From contig NZ_LYPA01000065.1 in assembly GCF_001675045.1 (NCBI RefSeq), forward strand, positions 248,001 through 312,000: a stretch of DNA of 64,000 nt, written 5' to 3'. A model generated the notes under the pieces. It was not told the DNA's origin, ran no database searches, and saw nothing but the letters and a program-made list of their open reading frames with translations. Position 1 is the first letter of the stretch; each line of letters begins with the position of its first letter. The translations under genes were made by a program, and so were the position numbers. Source of the stretch: Paenibacillus oryzae. Its GTDB lineage: Bacteria > Bacillota > Bacilli > Paenibacillales > Paenibacillaceae. Positions 27,401 to 36,376 of this stretch are shown piece after piece.

Positions 27401-28654
27401 ATGAAGGAAATAATTAAAGTTTCTAATCTAACAAAGATATATAAGATGTACCCTAAACCTAGTAATAGGTTGCAGGAAATAATGTTGTTTAACAAAGTTA
27501 AATTACATAAAGTTCATGCAGCTCTTAATAATATCAGTTTTAGTGTGACCAAAAATCAAACATTGGGTATTATTGGGGAGAATGGAAGTGGAAAGAGTAC
27601 CTTACTCAAGATAATTGCAGGGACTTTAAAACCCTCATCTGGTGAAGTCGTTATAAATGGTAGAATATCATCACTTTTAGAGCTAGGAGCTGGCTTTAAT
27701 CCAGAATTGACAGGAAAAGAGAATGTCTTTTTACATGGTTCAGTTATGGGAATATCAAATAAAGATATGGAATCAAAGTACAATGACATTATTGATTTTG
27801 CTGATATTGGGGATTTTATAGATCAACCTGTAAAAACATACTCCAGTGGAATGTTTGTGCGACTGGCTTTTTCGTGCGCTATTCATGTTGATCCCGATAT
27901 TATGATAATTGATGAAGCTCTTTCAGTGGGTGATATTTATTTCCAACAAAAATCTATGAAGAAAATACGAGAACTGAAAGAAGCTGGTAAGGCGATTTTA
28001 TTTGTTTCGCATGATCTACAATCTGTTATGACACTATGCGATACAGTAGTATGGCTTGAACGCGGGATTATTGTGGATATAGGTAACCCTATGAAAGTAG
28101 CAAAAGCATATCAAATGAGACAACATAAAAAAAGAGATACTCAAATTGAAAGTGTAGTTAAAAGTGAAAATGTTTATCAAATAGGAATTCCAAATATTGA
28201 TAGTAGGTTTGGAAATGGAATGGCTGAAATAATTGGGATTGAGGCACTCGTGGATGATAAGCCTGTAAGTACTATTGTATCTGGTGAGCGGGTCGATATA
28301 CATTTAGTTGTAAAGATTAAGGACTATTTACATTCACCTATGGTTGGAATAACAGTAAGGGATAGACTAAGTAATATTGTGTTTGCTATAAATACCAATC
28401 AAGAGGATGTTTTCTTGCAAGAACTAGAAGGTGATTCATTAATTAGAGTTTTCCTTAGCTTTAATTGGCCTTTTTTGCAACCAGAAAATTATAGTATAAG
28501 TCCAGCGATAGCTAACGGAACTCAAGATAGTCATGAGATGTGTGATTGGATCGAAAACGCCATTATTATTAAATCAATTTCAGAAAAAAATATTATTGGA
28601 TTGATGGGTATTAGTGATTTGAATATTCAATATAAAATAGAGGGTGGTAACTAA
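27401..28654 (+). CDS. wzt: Polysaccharide ABC exporter, ATPase subunit with C-terminal glycan-binding domain (Wzt type)
   Basis: A 417-residue protein. The ATPase half has Walker A GENGSGKST (about 59-67), signature YSSGMFVRL (about 148), Walker B IMIIDEAL and the family's LGAGFNPELTGKENV. The extra C-terminal region (about 245-417, with GITVRDRLSNIVFAINTN and a WPFLQPENYSISPAIANG segment) is a Wzt-C-like beta sandwich. In E. coli O9a and similar systems that domain recognises the capped end of the finished chain before export. TGGAGGT precedes ATG 27401. The stop overlaps the methyltransferase start by one base, so translation is coupled. Confidence 0.92.
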   Translation: MKEIIKVSNLTKIYKMYPKPSNRLQEIMLFNKVKLHKVHAALNNISFSVTKNQTLGIIGENGSGKSTLLKIIAGTLKPSSGEVVINGRISSLLELGAGFNPELTGKENVFLHGSVMGISNKDMESKYNDIIDFADIGDFIDQPVKTYSSGMFVRLAFSCAIHVDPDIMIIDEALSVGDIYFQQKSMKKIRELKEAGKAILFVSHDLQSVMTLCDTVVWLERGIIVDIGNPMKVAKAYQMRQHKKRDTQIESVVKSENVYQIGIPNIDSRFGNGMAEIIGIEALVDDKPVSTIVSGERVDIHLVVKIKDYLHSPMVGITVRDRLSNIVFAINTNQEDVFLQELEGDSLIRVFLSFNWPFLQPENYSISPAIANGTQDSHEMCDWIENAIIIKSISEKNIIGLMGISDLNIQYKIEGGN

Positions 28655-29865
28655 TGTTTGAGCGATTTTATCCAAATAAACGTGATATATCGTACTATGA
28701 ACATAATCATAGATATCATCTAGCCTCTTCGTTTGCTAAAGATAAAAGAATACTTGATATTGCATGTGGAGAGGGCTATGGTACTCATTTTCTCTCTCAA
28801 TTTGCTTCTGAAATAATCGGGGTAGATGTAGATTCACAGACGATTAAAACTGCTCAAGGTAAATATCTTAATCCTAACCTAGAGTATAAAGTTGATGACA
28901 TAAACAAGTTAAGCTTTGACGAGGGATATTTTGATATAGTTGTATGTTTTGAAACAATTGAGCATGTTCCTGATCCATTTACAGCTCTTAACAACCTTAA
29001 ACGAGTATTAAAAAAAGATGGTGTGTTAATTATATCAACACCTAACAAAGCAGTTTATTCAGATGAAAAGCAATTTAATAATCCGCATCATATTTATGAA
29101 TTTTATTTTACAGATTTTCAAGAGAGTTTGGAGAAGTGTTTTCCTAAAATTGAAATATATGGACAAAGAGTTGTTAGGGGTTCCTATGTTTGGGAACTTA
29201 ATAGACTTGACTCTAATATAAATAACATGAATAATGGAATACTATTGCCGATGTATTATATCGCGGTATGCAGTGAAGAAATTATCGAACGACAAATAAA
29301 AAGCTCATTCTATTGTGACGAATTTGTTGACTTTGAAATCGACCAGGCAAAGCAAATAATTGCCCAAAAAGATGTTGAGCTTATGGAAGCCCAACGGCAT
29401 AGCGCTAATAAAGATGATGAGATCTATAGTGCCAAAAAAGTAATCGATGATAAAGAGATTGAAATTGATAAGGCCAGAAATAATATTAATAGTTTGGTTA
29501 GCAATGTGAATACCCTAGAAAATGAAATTAATAAATTAGTGGAATGGAATAATACTTTAAAAAAAGAGATTCAAGTATCACAAAATGCTCTTCGAGAAAA
29601 AATATTTGAGATAGATAAGTTGAAGAGTGTGATTGACGACTATGCTGAGCAAATAGATGCCGCCCGCAACAATAATCAATTGAAAGATTTAGAAATTGAG
29701 AATGCTCGTGTAGTTATTGAGATGAAAAATACTGAATTAGGCAACGCCAAAAATGTAATTTCTGATTTGTGGCAACAGATTGAATCTGCTAAAGCAGTTA
29801 TTGATGATAAAGAAAGAGAATTAAGTAAAGCACGAAATATTATAACTGAAAACCAGAAACTTTAA
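28654..29865 (+). CDS. SAM-dependent methyltransferase fused to a long periodic coiled coil
   Basis: A 403-residue two-part protein. Residues about 1-180 form a class I methyltransferase: motif I LDIACGEGYG (34-43), acidic GVDVDS (56-61), then FDIVVCFETIEHV. Residues about 228-403 are an uninterrupted, charged coiled coil with a unit [AL]-[KR]-x-[VI]-I-x-x-[KY] at 232, 260, 323, 351 and 379. All spacings are multiples of 28 or 7. The layout recalls WbdD of E. coli O9a, where a capping enzyme carries a coiled-coil ruler, and WsaE of Geobacillus, a chain-capping methyltransferase. The place directly after wzt fits a chain terminator. The function is inferred, not shown; no kinase domain is present. 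Confidence 0.85.
   Translation: MFERFYPNKRDISYYEHNHRYHLASSFAKDKRILDIACGEGYGTHFLSQFASEIIGVDVDSQTIKTAQGKYLNPNLEYKVDDINKLSFDEGYFDIVVCFETIEHVPDPFTALNNLKRVLKKDGVLIISTPNKAVYSDEKQFNNPHHIYEFYFTDFQESLEKCFPKIEIYGQRVVRGSYVWELNRLDSNINNMNNGILLPMYYIAVCSEEIIERQIKSSFYCDEFVDFEIDQAKQIIAQKDVELMEAQRHSANKDDEIYSAKKVIDDKEIEIDKARNNINSLVSNVNTLENEINKLVEWNNTLKKEIQVSQNALREKIFEIDKLKSVIDDYAEQIDAARNNNQLKDLEIENARVVIEMKNTELGNAKNVISDLWQQIESAKAVIDDKERELSKARNIITENQKL
29347..29865 (+). repeat. 28-residue (84-bp) repeat units encoding the coiled coil
   Basis: Units begin at residues 232, 260, 323, 351 and 379 (bases 29347, 29431, 29620, 29704, 29788). The units at 260 and 379 are nearly identical in sequence (AKKVIDDKEIE and AKAVIDDKERE). 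The 28-residue spacing equals four heptads; the 63-residue gap is nine. Confidence 0.65.
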
Positions 29866-29887
29866 AATGAAATATGGAGGTATGGTT

Positions 29888-32800
29888 TTGACAAGTAAAT
29901 TTAACTTTCATATTGATAAGATAATTGCATTCGATTGTGGAAGAACAGCCAAAGTGGTGATGATAGAGGGCTGGTATTATTATAAACAAAGCAAGGGCGA
30001 TAATATTACAATTCAATATAATGAAAATGATATATTTGAAATCAACAGTTTTATTAATAGAATTGATGTTAGAGAACACATTGGAGAAGAAGATGCTTTG
30101 AAAAGTGGTTTTAGTGTTTGTTTACTATTACCGTCAAATCAAGGTTATATCAGCTTAGTAGATAAAATTAATAAACAATTTCTGATGAATATTGATATAA
30201 GAACAATTGAGTATTCATTTGAGAATGTGTTTGAATTTTTTGTGGAAGATGTATATATAGATTATGCTCATTCGAACAGAGGAAAAAAAAGAGTTGCAAT
30301 TGAGGGATGGGCCTTCTCCAAAATAAATAATATTTCTAGTTGTAAATTAATTGTGAGAAAGGAAAAAATGAGTCAAGTCATTAACCATGGTGAAGCAAGG
30401 GAAGATGTGCATGATGTACATTGTAATTATCCCGACTCACTGACTTCAGGTTTTGTCGGGGAGGTATTAATAAAAAGGGATAAGGGAACTTTATCTTTAA
30501 TTATCCAGATAAACGGGGTGGATTTCCCGCTAGTAAACTACAATGTAGAGGAGCTTCCTAAGAAAAATAAAGTAGAGCAAGAACATGTAACAACAAGGCT
30601 TAAAAGTTATTATTATTTTGTTAATAAAATCATGAAAAAAGCATGGTTTATTTATAGTAAGAAACATAAATATAGGTTATCACTATCAGAGCTAATTATG
30701 TATAGTCATAAAGCTAAAGCCTATTTTATGAATGAGATGAATAAAACAATAAGACATGCAAGTAGTGGATTTCAAAAGAATGATCCTTATGCAGTATGGA
30801 TTCAAAATAATAGCCTGTCTAAAAAGTTAACAAAACTTTTAATTGAAGAACAAAGAAATTTTACATATAGACCTTTAATTAGTATAGTGATGCCTGTTTA
30901 TAATGTAAAGGTTGAATGGTTGGAAAAAGCTATTTTATCTATTGAAAATCAAATATACGATAACTGGGAACTTTGTATTGCTGATGACTGCTCAACAATG
31001 AATGAAACAATAGATTACTTAAAACAATATCAAGAAAGTAATAAAGTTAAGATTCATTTTAGAAATATAAATGGAAATATTTCTGAGGCTTCTAATACTG
31101 CCGCTTCATTAGCATCAGGTGAATTTATTCTATTGATGGATAATGATGATGAATTGGCGCCAAATGCGCTTTTCGAAATGGTCTCATTACTTCAAGAAAA
31201 TAGGAATATCGATATTTTTTACTCAGATGATGATAAAATTGATGAAAATGGAGTGAGGTATGCTCCGCAATTTAAACCTGATTGGTCACCAGAATTGCTG
31301 CTGACCTATATGTATATTAGCCATTTATTTTGTTTTCGTAGGGAGTTATTTAATCAGATTGGTGGATTTAGGATTGGATTTGAAGGTACACAAGATTATG
31401 ACTTAGCACTGCGTATTACAGAGCTTACAGATAGAATTGTTCATATTCCTAAAATATTATATCACTGGAGGGCCATAGAAGGTTCAACTGCATTAAATGC
31501 AAATGCCAAGCCTGAGGCATTCCAAAGGGCCGAACGAGCAATCGATCAAGCGTTACAGCGACGTGGAGTGAATGGGAAGGCTTATTGGCCAGACTTTGCT
31601 AAGAAGGGTGCTCTTGGTATGTTTGCACTTCAATTTCCTGATGTGGGCCCCAATGTTACTATAATTATTCCAACAAAAAATCAATATAAAATTTTAAAGA
31701 GATGTATTGACTCCCTGGAATTAACAACGTACAAAGACTATGAAGTTTTGATTATAGATAACGAGTCAGATGAATTAGAGACGATTGAGTATTTAAGTAC
31801 ACTTTCTCATCGTGTGTTGAAAATATCAAATGAAAATAATAAATTTTCATATGCTCGTATTAATAATGAAGCAGTTAAACAAGTCAGCACTAAGTATATA
31901 TTATTTTTAAATAATGATACTGAAGTAATTAATCCTGATTGGTTATCTAGAATGATGGGATACCAGTTGTTACATGGGGTCGGGGCTGTTGGAGCTAGAT
32001 TATTGTATCCTGATAAGCGAGTCCAACATGCTGGAGTAGTCATTGGTTATCACGATGGCCTGGCGGGACATGCTTTTAAATTGACAGGGGACTGGGACCT
32101 TGGTTATTTGGGATATTCGAGATCAGCAAGAAACTATTCCGCTGTTACCGCAGCCTGTCTACTTACAAGCAAAGAAGATTTTATGTCAGTTGGAGGATTT
32201 AATGAACAAGAGTTTGCTGTGGCGTATAATGATGTAGATTATTGTTTAAACCTTATTAATGAGGGAAAAAGGATTGTATATGTCCCCGATGCATTATTGT
32301 ATCATCATGAAAGCTTGAGTAGAGGTAATGTTGATAATCCACAAGAAATATTAAATTTCAAAGAAAAATATAAGTATTATAAAGATCCGTACTATAATAT
32401 TAATCTTTCTTTAAAAAATGAGAATTTCCAATTTGACACATCTTCTACCTTGAAATACGATAATATTTTACCTAAGGTGAAATTATTAATGGCATGCTTT
32501 AATTTAAATTTCGAAGGTGCGCCAACAATGCAGTTCCAATTGGTTAAAGGACTTATAGAGAGAGAAAATGTTGAAATCGAAATATTTTGTCCACAAGATG
32601 GCCCTTTAAGAAATAGCTATGAACAACTGGGAATAAAAATTCATATTTTTGAACATCCAATCAAACATGTATACACAATAAAAGAATATGAGACATCAAT
32701 GGATAAATTCTCCGAATGGATTTTGGAGAATAATTACGATGTTGTGTATGCAAATACATTACAGACCTTTTATGTAATTGAAGCTGCAAGGAAAGCTGGC

Positions 32801-33634
32801 ATACCATCGATCTGGAATATACATGAAAGTGCAGATTTGGTTTCATATTTTGATTTTTTGCCAGCACAAATTAATGAAATAGCTAGTAGGACCATAGCCT
32901 ATCCTTATCGAAATGTATTTGTTTCAAACGCAACTGCGGATTTATTTGAAAAGTATAATATTAACGATTCTTTTGATATTGTGCATAATGGGCTTATGTT
33001 AGAGGAAATTGAAAACTATTGCCATAAAGTTACAAAGGAAGAGGCTAGAAAAAATCTCAATATAAGTGATGATGAAGTGGTTTTTTTAATTGTTGGAACG
33101 GTATGCGAAAGAAAAGGTCAAATAGATTTTGTAAAAGCGGCAAATCAGGTTATGAATACTAATACCATAAGAACTAATACAAAATTCATCATAGTTGGTG
33201 GAAGGTCTTCACCGTATCAAGAAGAAGTAATGAAACAAATTAATAATGGAGGCTTCTCAGACCGTATTCATATGGTAATGGAAACAAGTCAGGTAGGGAA
33301 GTATTATAGAGCAGCGGACATATTTGTTTGTTGCTCGTACAATGAATCCTACCCTATGGTTATTTTGGAGGCCATGGCGTACGGACTCCCTATAATTACC
33401 ACAAGTGTATTTGGTATTAAAGAACAGGTGAGTTCAGATATTAACGCTTTTGTTTTTAAAGAAGGAGATATTAATAGTTTAGCCTCGAGAATGGAGATTA
33501 TGATTAAAGATCCCGCAATAAGAAGACGAATGGCTTATAATTCCCAACTAGTTTTAAGAGGACTCGAAAGTTACGATGATATGGTACTGAAGTATGAAAG
33601 AATTATTTTGGATGCTGGACAAGTAGGGATATAA
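29888..33634 (+). CDS. Multidomain glycosyltransferase (GT2-GT2-GT4) with duplicated N-terminal domain
   Basis: A 1248-residue protein. The N-terminal about 220 residues hold two similar beta-rich modules, each with an IEGW core (VVMIEGWYYY and RVAIEGWAFS). A first GT2 domain starts near 325 (SIVMPVYN; MDNDDE near 418). A second starts near 590 (IIIPTKNQ; LNNDTE near 674; NDVDYCLNLINEG). A GT4/GT-B domain runs from about 863 to the end (LIVGTVCERKGQ; ESYPMVILEAMAYGLP). It should add two or three different sugars to the lipid-linked chain at the membrane. TTG 29888 has GGAGG 7 nt upstream; ATG 29867 and 29882 are poorly placed. Base composition is very AT-rich. Confidence 0.9.
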   Translation: MTSKFNFHIDKIIAFDCGRTAKVVMIEGWYYYKQSKGDNITIQYNENDIFEINSFINRIDVREHIGEEDALKSGFSVCLLLPSNQGYISLVDKINKQFLMNIDIRTIEYSFENVFEFFVEDVYIDYAHSNRGKKRVAIEGWAFSKINNISSCKLIVRKEKMSQVINHGEAREDVHDVHCNYPDSLTSGFVGEVLIKRDKGTLSLIIQINGVDFPLVNYNVEELPKKNKVEQEHVTTRLKSYYYFVNKIMKKAWFIYSKKHKYRLSLSELIMYSHKAKAYFMNEMNKTIRHASSGFQKNDPYAVWIQNNSLSKKLTKLLIEEQRNFTYRPLISIVMPVYNVKVEWLEKAILSIENQIYDNWELCIADDCSTMNETIDYLKQYQESNKVKIHFRNINGNISEASNTAASLASGEFILLMDNDDELAPNALFEMVSLLQENRNIDIFYSDDDKIDENGVRYAPQFKPDWSPELLLTYMYISHLFCFRRELFNQIGGFRIGFEGTQDYDLALRITELTDRIVHIPKILYHWRAIEGSTALNANAKPEAFQRAERAIDQALQRRGVNGKAYWPDFAKKGALGMFALQFPDVGPNVTIIIPTKNQYKILKRCIDSLELTTYKDYEVLIIDNESDELETIEYLSTLSHRVLKISNENNKFSYARINNEAVKQVSTKYILFLNNDTEVINPDWLSRMMGYQLLHGVGAVGARLLYPDKRVQHAGVVIGYHDGLAGHAFKLTGDWDLGYLGYSRSARNYSAVTAACLLTSKEDFMSVGGFNEQEFAVAYNDVDYCLNLINEGKRIVYVPDALLYHHESLSRGNVDNPQEILNFKEKYKYYKDPYYNINLSLKNENFQFDTSSTLKYDNILPKVKLLMACFNLNFEGAPTMQFQLVKGLIERENVEIEIFCPQDGPLRNSYEQLGIKIHIFEHPIKHVYTIKEYETSMDKFSEWILENNYDVVYANTLQTFYVIEAARKAGIPSIWNIHESADLVSYFDFLPAQINEIASRTIAYPYRNVFVSNATADLFEKYNINDSFDIVHNGLMLEEIENYCHKVTKEEARKNLNISDDEVVFLIVGTVCERKGQIDFVKAANQVMNTNTIRTNTKFIIVGGRSSPYQEEVMKQINNGGFSDRIHMVMETSQVGKYYRAADIFVCCSYNESYPMVILEAMAYGLPIITTSVFGIKEQVSSDINAFVFKEGDINSLASRMEIMIKDPAIRRRMAYNSQLVLRGLESYDDMVLKYERIILDAGQVGI

Positions 33635-33849
33635 AAAATAGTAATAAAGCCTCAGCCTAATTATCATTACTTGATAAAAATGTTGTGAATAGTCCATGCT
33701 AATAACGTAGAGGGAATATTATGAATTCTGGCAGGCAGTAGATTCTTGCCGACTGCTAACCATAACAGATTCGCTGATAAGGACAACGCTAAAACTAAAA
33801 GGTTTTGCCCATGGCAGGAAGCACTTCAACATTATCTTAATCATAGAAT

Positions 33850-33877
33850 AGACTGACTCGTTATGTCAGTCTTTTTT
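33850..33877 (+). terminator. Rho-independent terminator inside the glycan locus
   Basis: AGACTGAC (33850-33857) pairs with GTCAGTCT (33865-33872), followed by six T, only 4 nt before the AGGAG of the next gene. It marks the end of the AT-rich operon or acts as an attenuator. The 33635-33849 leader also has mutually exclusive stems (GGCA/TGCC and GCAGT/ACTGC near 33731-33760). Confidence 0.75.
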
Positions 33878-33892
33878 GAATAGGAGCGAAAA

Positions 33893-34852
33893 ATGTCCAC
33901 AATATGTGTATGCATCGTAACTTTTAACAGTAGTGCTGATATAGCCGATTGTTTGGCTGCAGTAGGTCGGCAGAGTATACCAATCCAATCAATTATTATT
34001 GTCGATAATGCCTCTACTGATCAAACGATTGAAGTTGTGAAGGCTTGCAAAGCTACTAGTCTGATTCCGATCATCCTCATTGAGAATCAGATTAATAACG
34101 GATTTGCAGGCGGGCAAAATCAGGCGATAGGAGAAACAAACAGCGATTATGTGCTGGTATTAAATCCGGATGTTCGTTTGCAAGTAGACTATATAGAACG
34201 CTTGATTCATACATTGGAGATAAATGAGTGTGCGGGTAGTGCTACCGGGCAACTTGTGTTCTCTCACCACCCAGGAATGATTGACAGTACGGGTTTAATC
34301 ATGAATTTTTTGAGAATAGCTCATGATCGTGGGGCAGGTGAACCAGTTGATAATTGGGGGGAAACGGGAGAAGTTTTTGGCGTATCAGGCGCAGCTTCCC
34401 TATATTCACGGAAATTGATTTCTGATATATCCATTGACGGGGAATTTTTTGATGAACAGTTTTTTGCATATAAAGAAGATGTGGATGTAGCTTGGCGTGC
34501 TCATCGGCTTGGCTGGAAAGCATATTATAATCCAGAAGCAAAAGCTATGCATGCAAGAGGGTGGAAAAAAGGAAGCAGAGGAGAGATTCCTTTATTTGTA
34601 CGACAACATTCATATATGAATCGTTTCTTTACATTGATAAAAAACGAGTCTTTTGGGATTCATCTAGTGTTAAGAGTGCCAGCTATTTTTTTCTATGAAA
34701 TCTTAAAAATAGGTTATATTCTCTTGCGAGAGCCTGAGTTGCTAAAATGTATGCCTGTTTTCTGGGGGAGAATACCTAACATGATGTTTAAACGTACTTT
34801 AATACAGAAACAGGCTAAGTCTCGGAATGAAAAGAAGGCGCTCCAAAGCTGA
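33893..34852 (+). CDS. GT2 family glycosyltransferase (rhamnosyltransferase WbbL-like)
   Basis: A 319-residue GT-A enzyme. It begins VCIVTFNSS, with nucleotide-binding DNASTDQT, then NNGFAGGQNQAI, the metal-site region LVLNPDVRL and GVSGAASLYSRK. The YKEDVDVAWRAHRLGWK block matches WbbL-type rhamnosyltransferases, which add the second sugar to undecaprenyl-PP-GlcNAc. A hydrophobic segment follows near 270. AGGAG lies 6 nt before the ATG. Base composition returns to that of the flanking chromosome from here on. The sugar specificity is a family-level guess. Confidence 0.88.
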   Translation: MSTICVCIVTFNSSADIADCLAAVGRQSIPIQSIIIVDNASTDQTIEVVKACKATSLIPIILIENQINNGFAGGQNQAIGETNSDYVLVLNPDVRLQVDYIERLIHTLEINECAGSATGQLVFSHHPGMIDSTGLIMNFLRIAHDRGAGEPVDNWGETGEVFGVSGAASLYSRKLISDISIDGEFFDEQFFAYKEDVDVAWRAHRLGWKAYYNPEAKAMHARGWKKGSRGEIPLFVRQHSYMNRFFTLIKNESFGIHLVLRVPAIFFYEILKIGYILLREPELLKCMPVFWGRIPNMMFKRTLIQKQAKSRNEKKALQS

Positions 34853-34969
34853 CGTACTTAAATGAATTTTTGTATGTGTGATAAACATTAAAATCAACCC
34901 CACGCCTACAATAAATTTGGTATTATATTGGTAGAGTCGAATTTTGAAAGATAGTAGGTGTACATAAGG

Positions 34970-36376
34970 ATGCTTCGACATAATCAGCGGTTTTTGACGC
35001 AACTTTATATATTGGCGGATTTGTTCTGCACGCTCGTCGTATTTCTGGCTGCTTATTGGCTGAAATTCGAGAGCGATCTGCTTGATAGTGTCAAATCCGT
35101 TCCCTTTTCGACCTACCTTCTATGGGGGACAATTTACTCATTCGCTACAGTGTTGATTGGCTTCTATTTGCGATTCTATTCACCGAAACGAAGAAGCAAC
35201 TTTTCCTTTGACGTCTTGAAAATTTTACAAATTCAATCCACTAGCTTTTTAGGGCTGTTGAGCTTGCTTTATTTTAGCAATGAATCAAACATCTCCAGAG
35301 AGTTTTTGCTAATCTTTTTTATTCTTAATATTATTTTTATTGGTCTTTATCGGTTTATTGTCAAAAATGTTCTATCTTCACTCCGCCGCAAAGGCTACAA
35401 CAAACGCTTTGTTCTAATTCTTGGGGCAGGCTCTGTAGGACGCAGCTTTTACCGAAACCTGATGAACCGGCCCGAATTGGGGTACGAAGCTTTGGGGTTT
35501 TTGGATGACTTTCATGATGAGCATCCTCTGGAATACAGGCATATGCGGCCGATAATCGGCAAGCTGGATGATTTGCAAACCATTTTGAAAAATCATCCCA
35601 TCGACGAAGTCATTATGGCGCTGCCGCTCGAGGCGCATTCCAAATATGGTCAAATCATTGACGCATGCGAAAAAGCTGGCGTCAAAACGTTGATTATTCC
35701 CGACTTTTTCGACTTGCTGCCAGCGAGGCCGCTGCTGGACAATTTTGCGGGTATTCCGCTAATCAATGTCCGCGATGTTCCATTAGATGAGCTGAGTAAC
35801 CGTATTTTAAAGCGATGGTTTGATATTTTATTTTCCCTTATTGCTATAGTACTGACGTCTCCCGTTATGCTGGCAGTAACGATCGGCATTAAGCTGACTT
35901 CGCCAGGGCCTGTTTTGTTCAAGCAGGAGCGTGTTGGCTACAACCGCAAAACGTTCCACATGCTCAAGTTTCGCTCCATGCATGTGTCGTCGGGGAAGCA
36001 GTCGGATACACAATGGACTGTGGAAAATGATCCACGGCGCACGCGTTTTGGCGCCTTTATAAGAAAAACTAGTCTGGATGAGCTTCCCCAATTTTTCAAT
36101 GTTTTGCTGGGGCATATGAGCGTGGTTGGTCCGCGTCCCGAAAGGCCATTTTTTGTAGAGCAGTTCCGTGATGAAATCCCGAAATATATGATTAAGCATC
36201 AGATCAGGCCTGGTATAACAGGCTGGGCACAGGCCAACGGACTTCGAGGCGATACGTCTATTCAGGAGCGTATACAACATGATTTATTTTATATCGAGAA
36301 CTGGACTTTTATTTTCGACTTGAAAATTATCGGCAAGACCATTGTGAAAGGCTTGATGAACAAAAATGCCTACTGA
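34970..36376 (+). CDS. Undecaprenyl-phosphate sugar-1-phosphate transferase (WcaJ/WbaP-like initiating enzyme)
   Basis: A 468-residue polyprenyl glycosylphosphotransferase. Four to five N-terminal spans are followed by a Rossmann-like CoA-binding domain (LILGAGSVGRSFYRNL). Another span leads into the bacterial sugar transferase domain: KRWFDILFSL, SPGPVLFKQERVGYNRK, MLKFRSM, DELPQFFNVLLGHMSVVGPRP. It moves glucose- or galactose-1-phosphate from a nucleotide sugar to undecaprenyl phosphate, the first step of glycan assembly. WsaP/WsfP of S-layer glycosylation loci belong here. ATG 34970 is chosen with AGGTG upstream; GTG 34958 is an alternative. It overlaps the next gene by 11 nt. Confidence 0.93.
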   Translation: MLRHNQRFLTQLYILADLFCTLVVFLAAYWLKFESDLLDSVKSVPFSTYLLWGTIYSFATVLIGFYLRFYSPKRRSNFSFDVLKILQIQSTSFLGLLSLLYFSNESNISREFLLIFFILNIIFIGLYRFIVKNVLSSLRRKGYNKRFVLILGAGSVGRSFYRNLMNRPELGYEALGFLDDFHDEHPLEYRHMRPIIGKLDDLQTILKNHPIDEVIMALPLEAHSKYGQIIDACEKAGVKTLIIPDFFDLLPARPLLDNFAGIPLINVRDVPLDELSNRILKRWFDILFSLIAIVLTSPVMLAVTIGIKLTSPGPVLFKQERVGYNRKTFHMLKFRSMHVSSGKQSDTQWTVENDPRRTRFGAFIRKTSLDELPQFFNVLLGHMSVVGPRPERPFFVEQFRDEIPKYMIKHQIRPGITGWAQANGLRGDTSIQERIQHDLFYIENWTFIFDLKIIGKTIVKGLMNKNAY

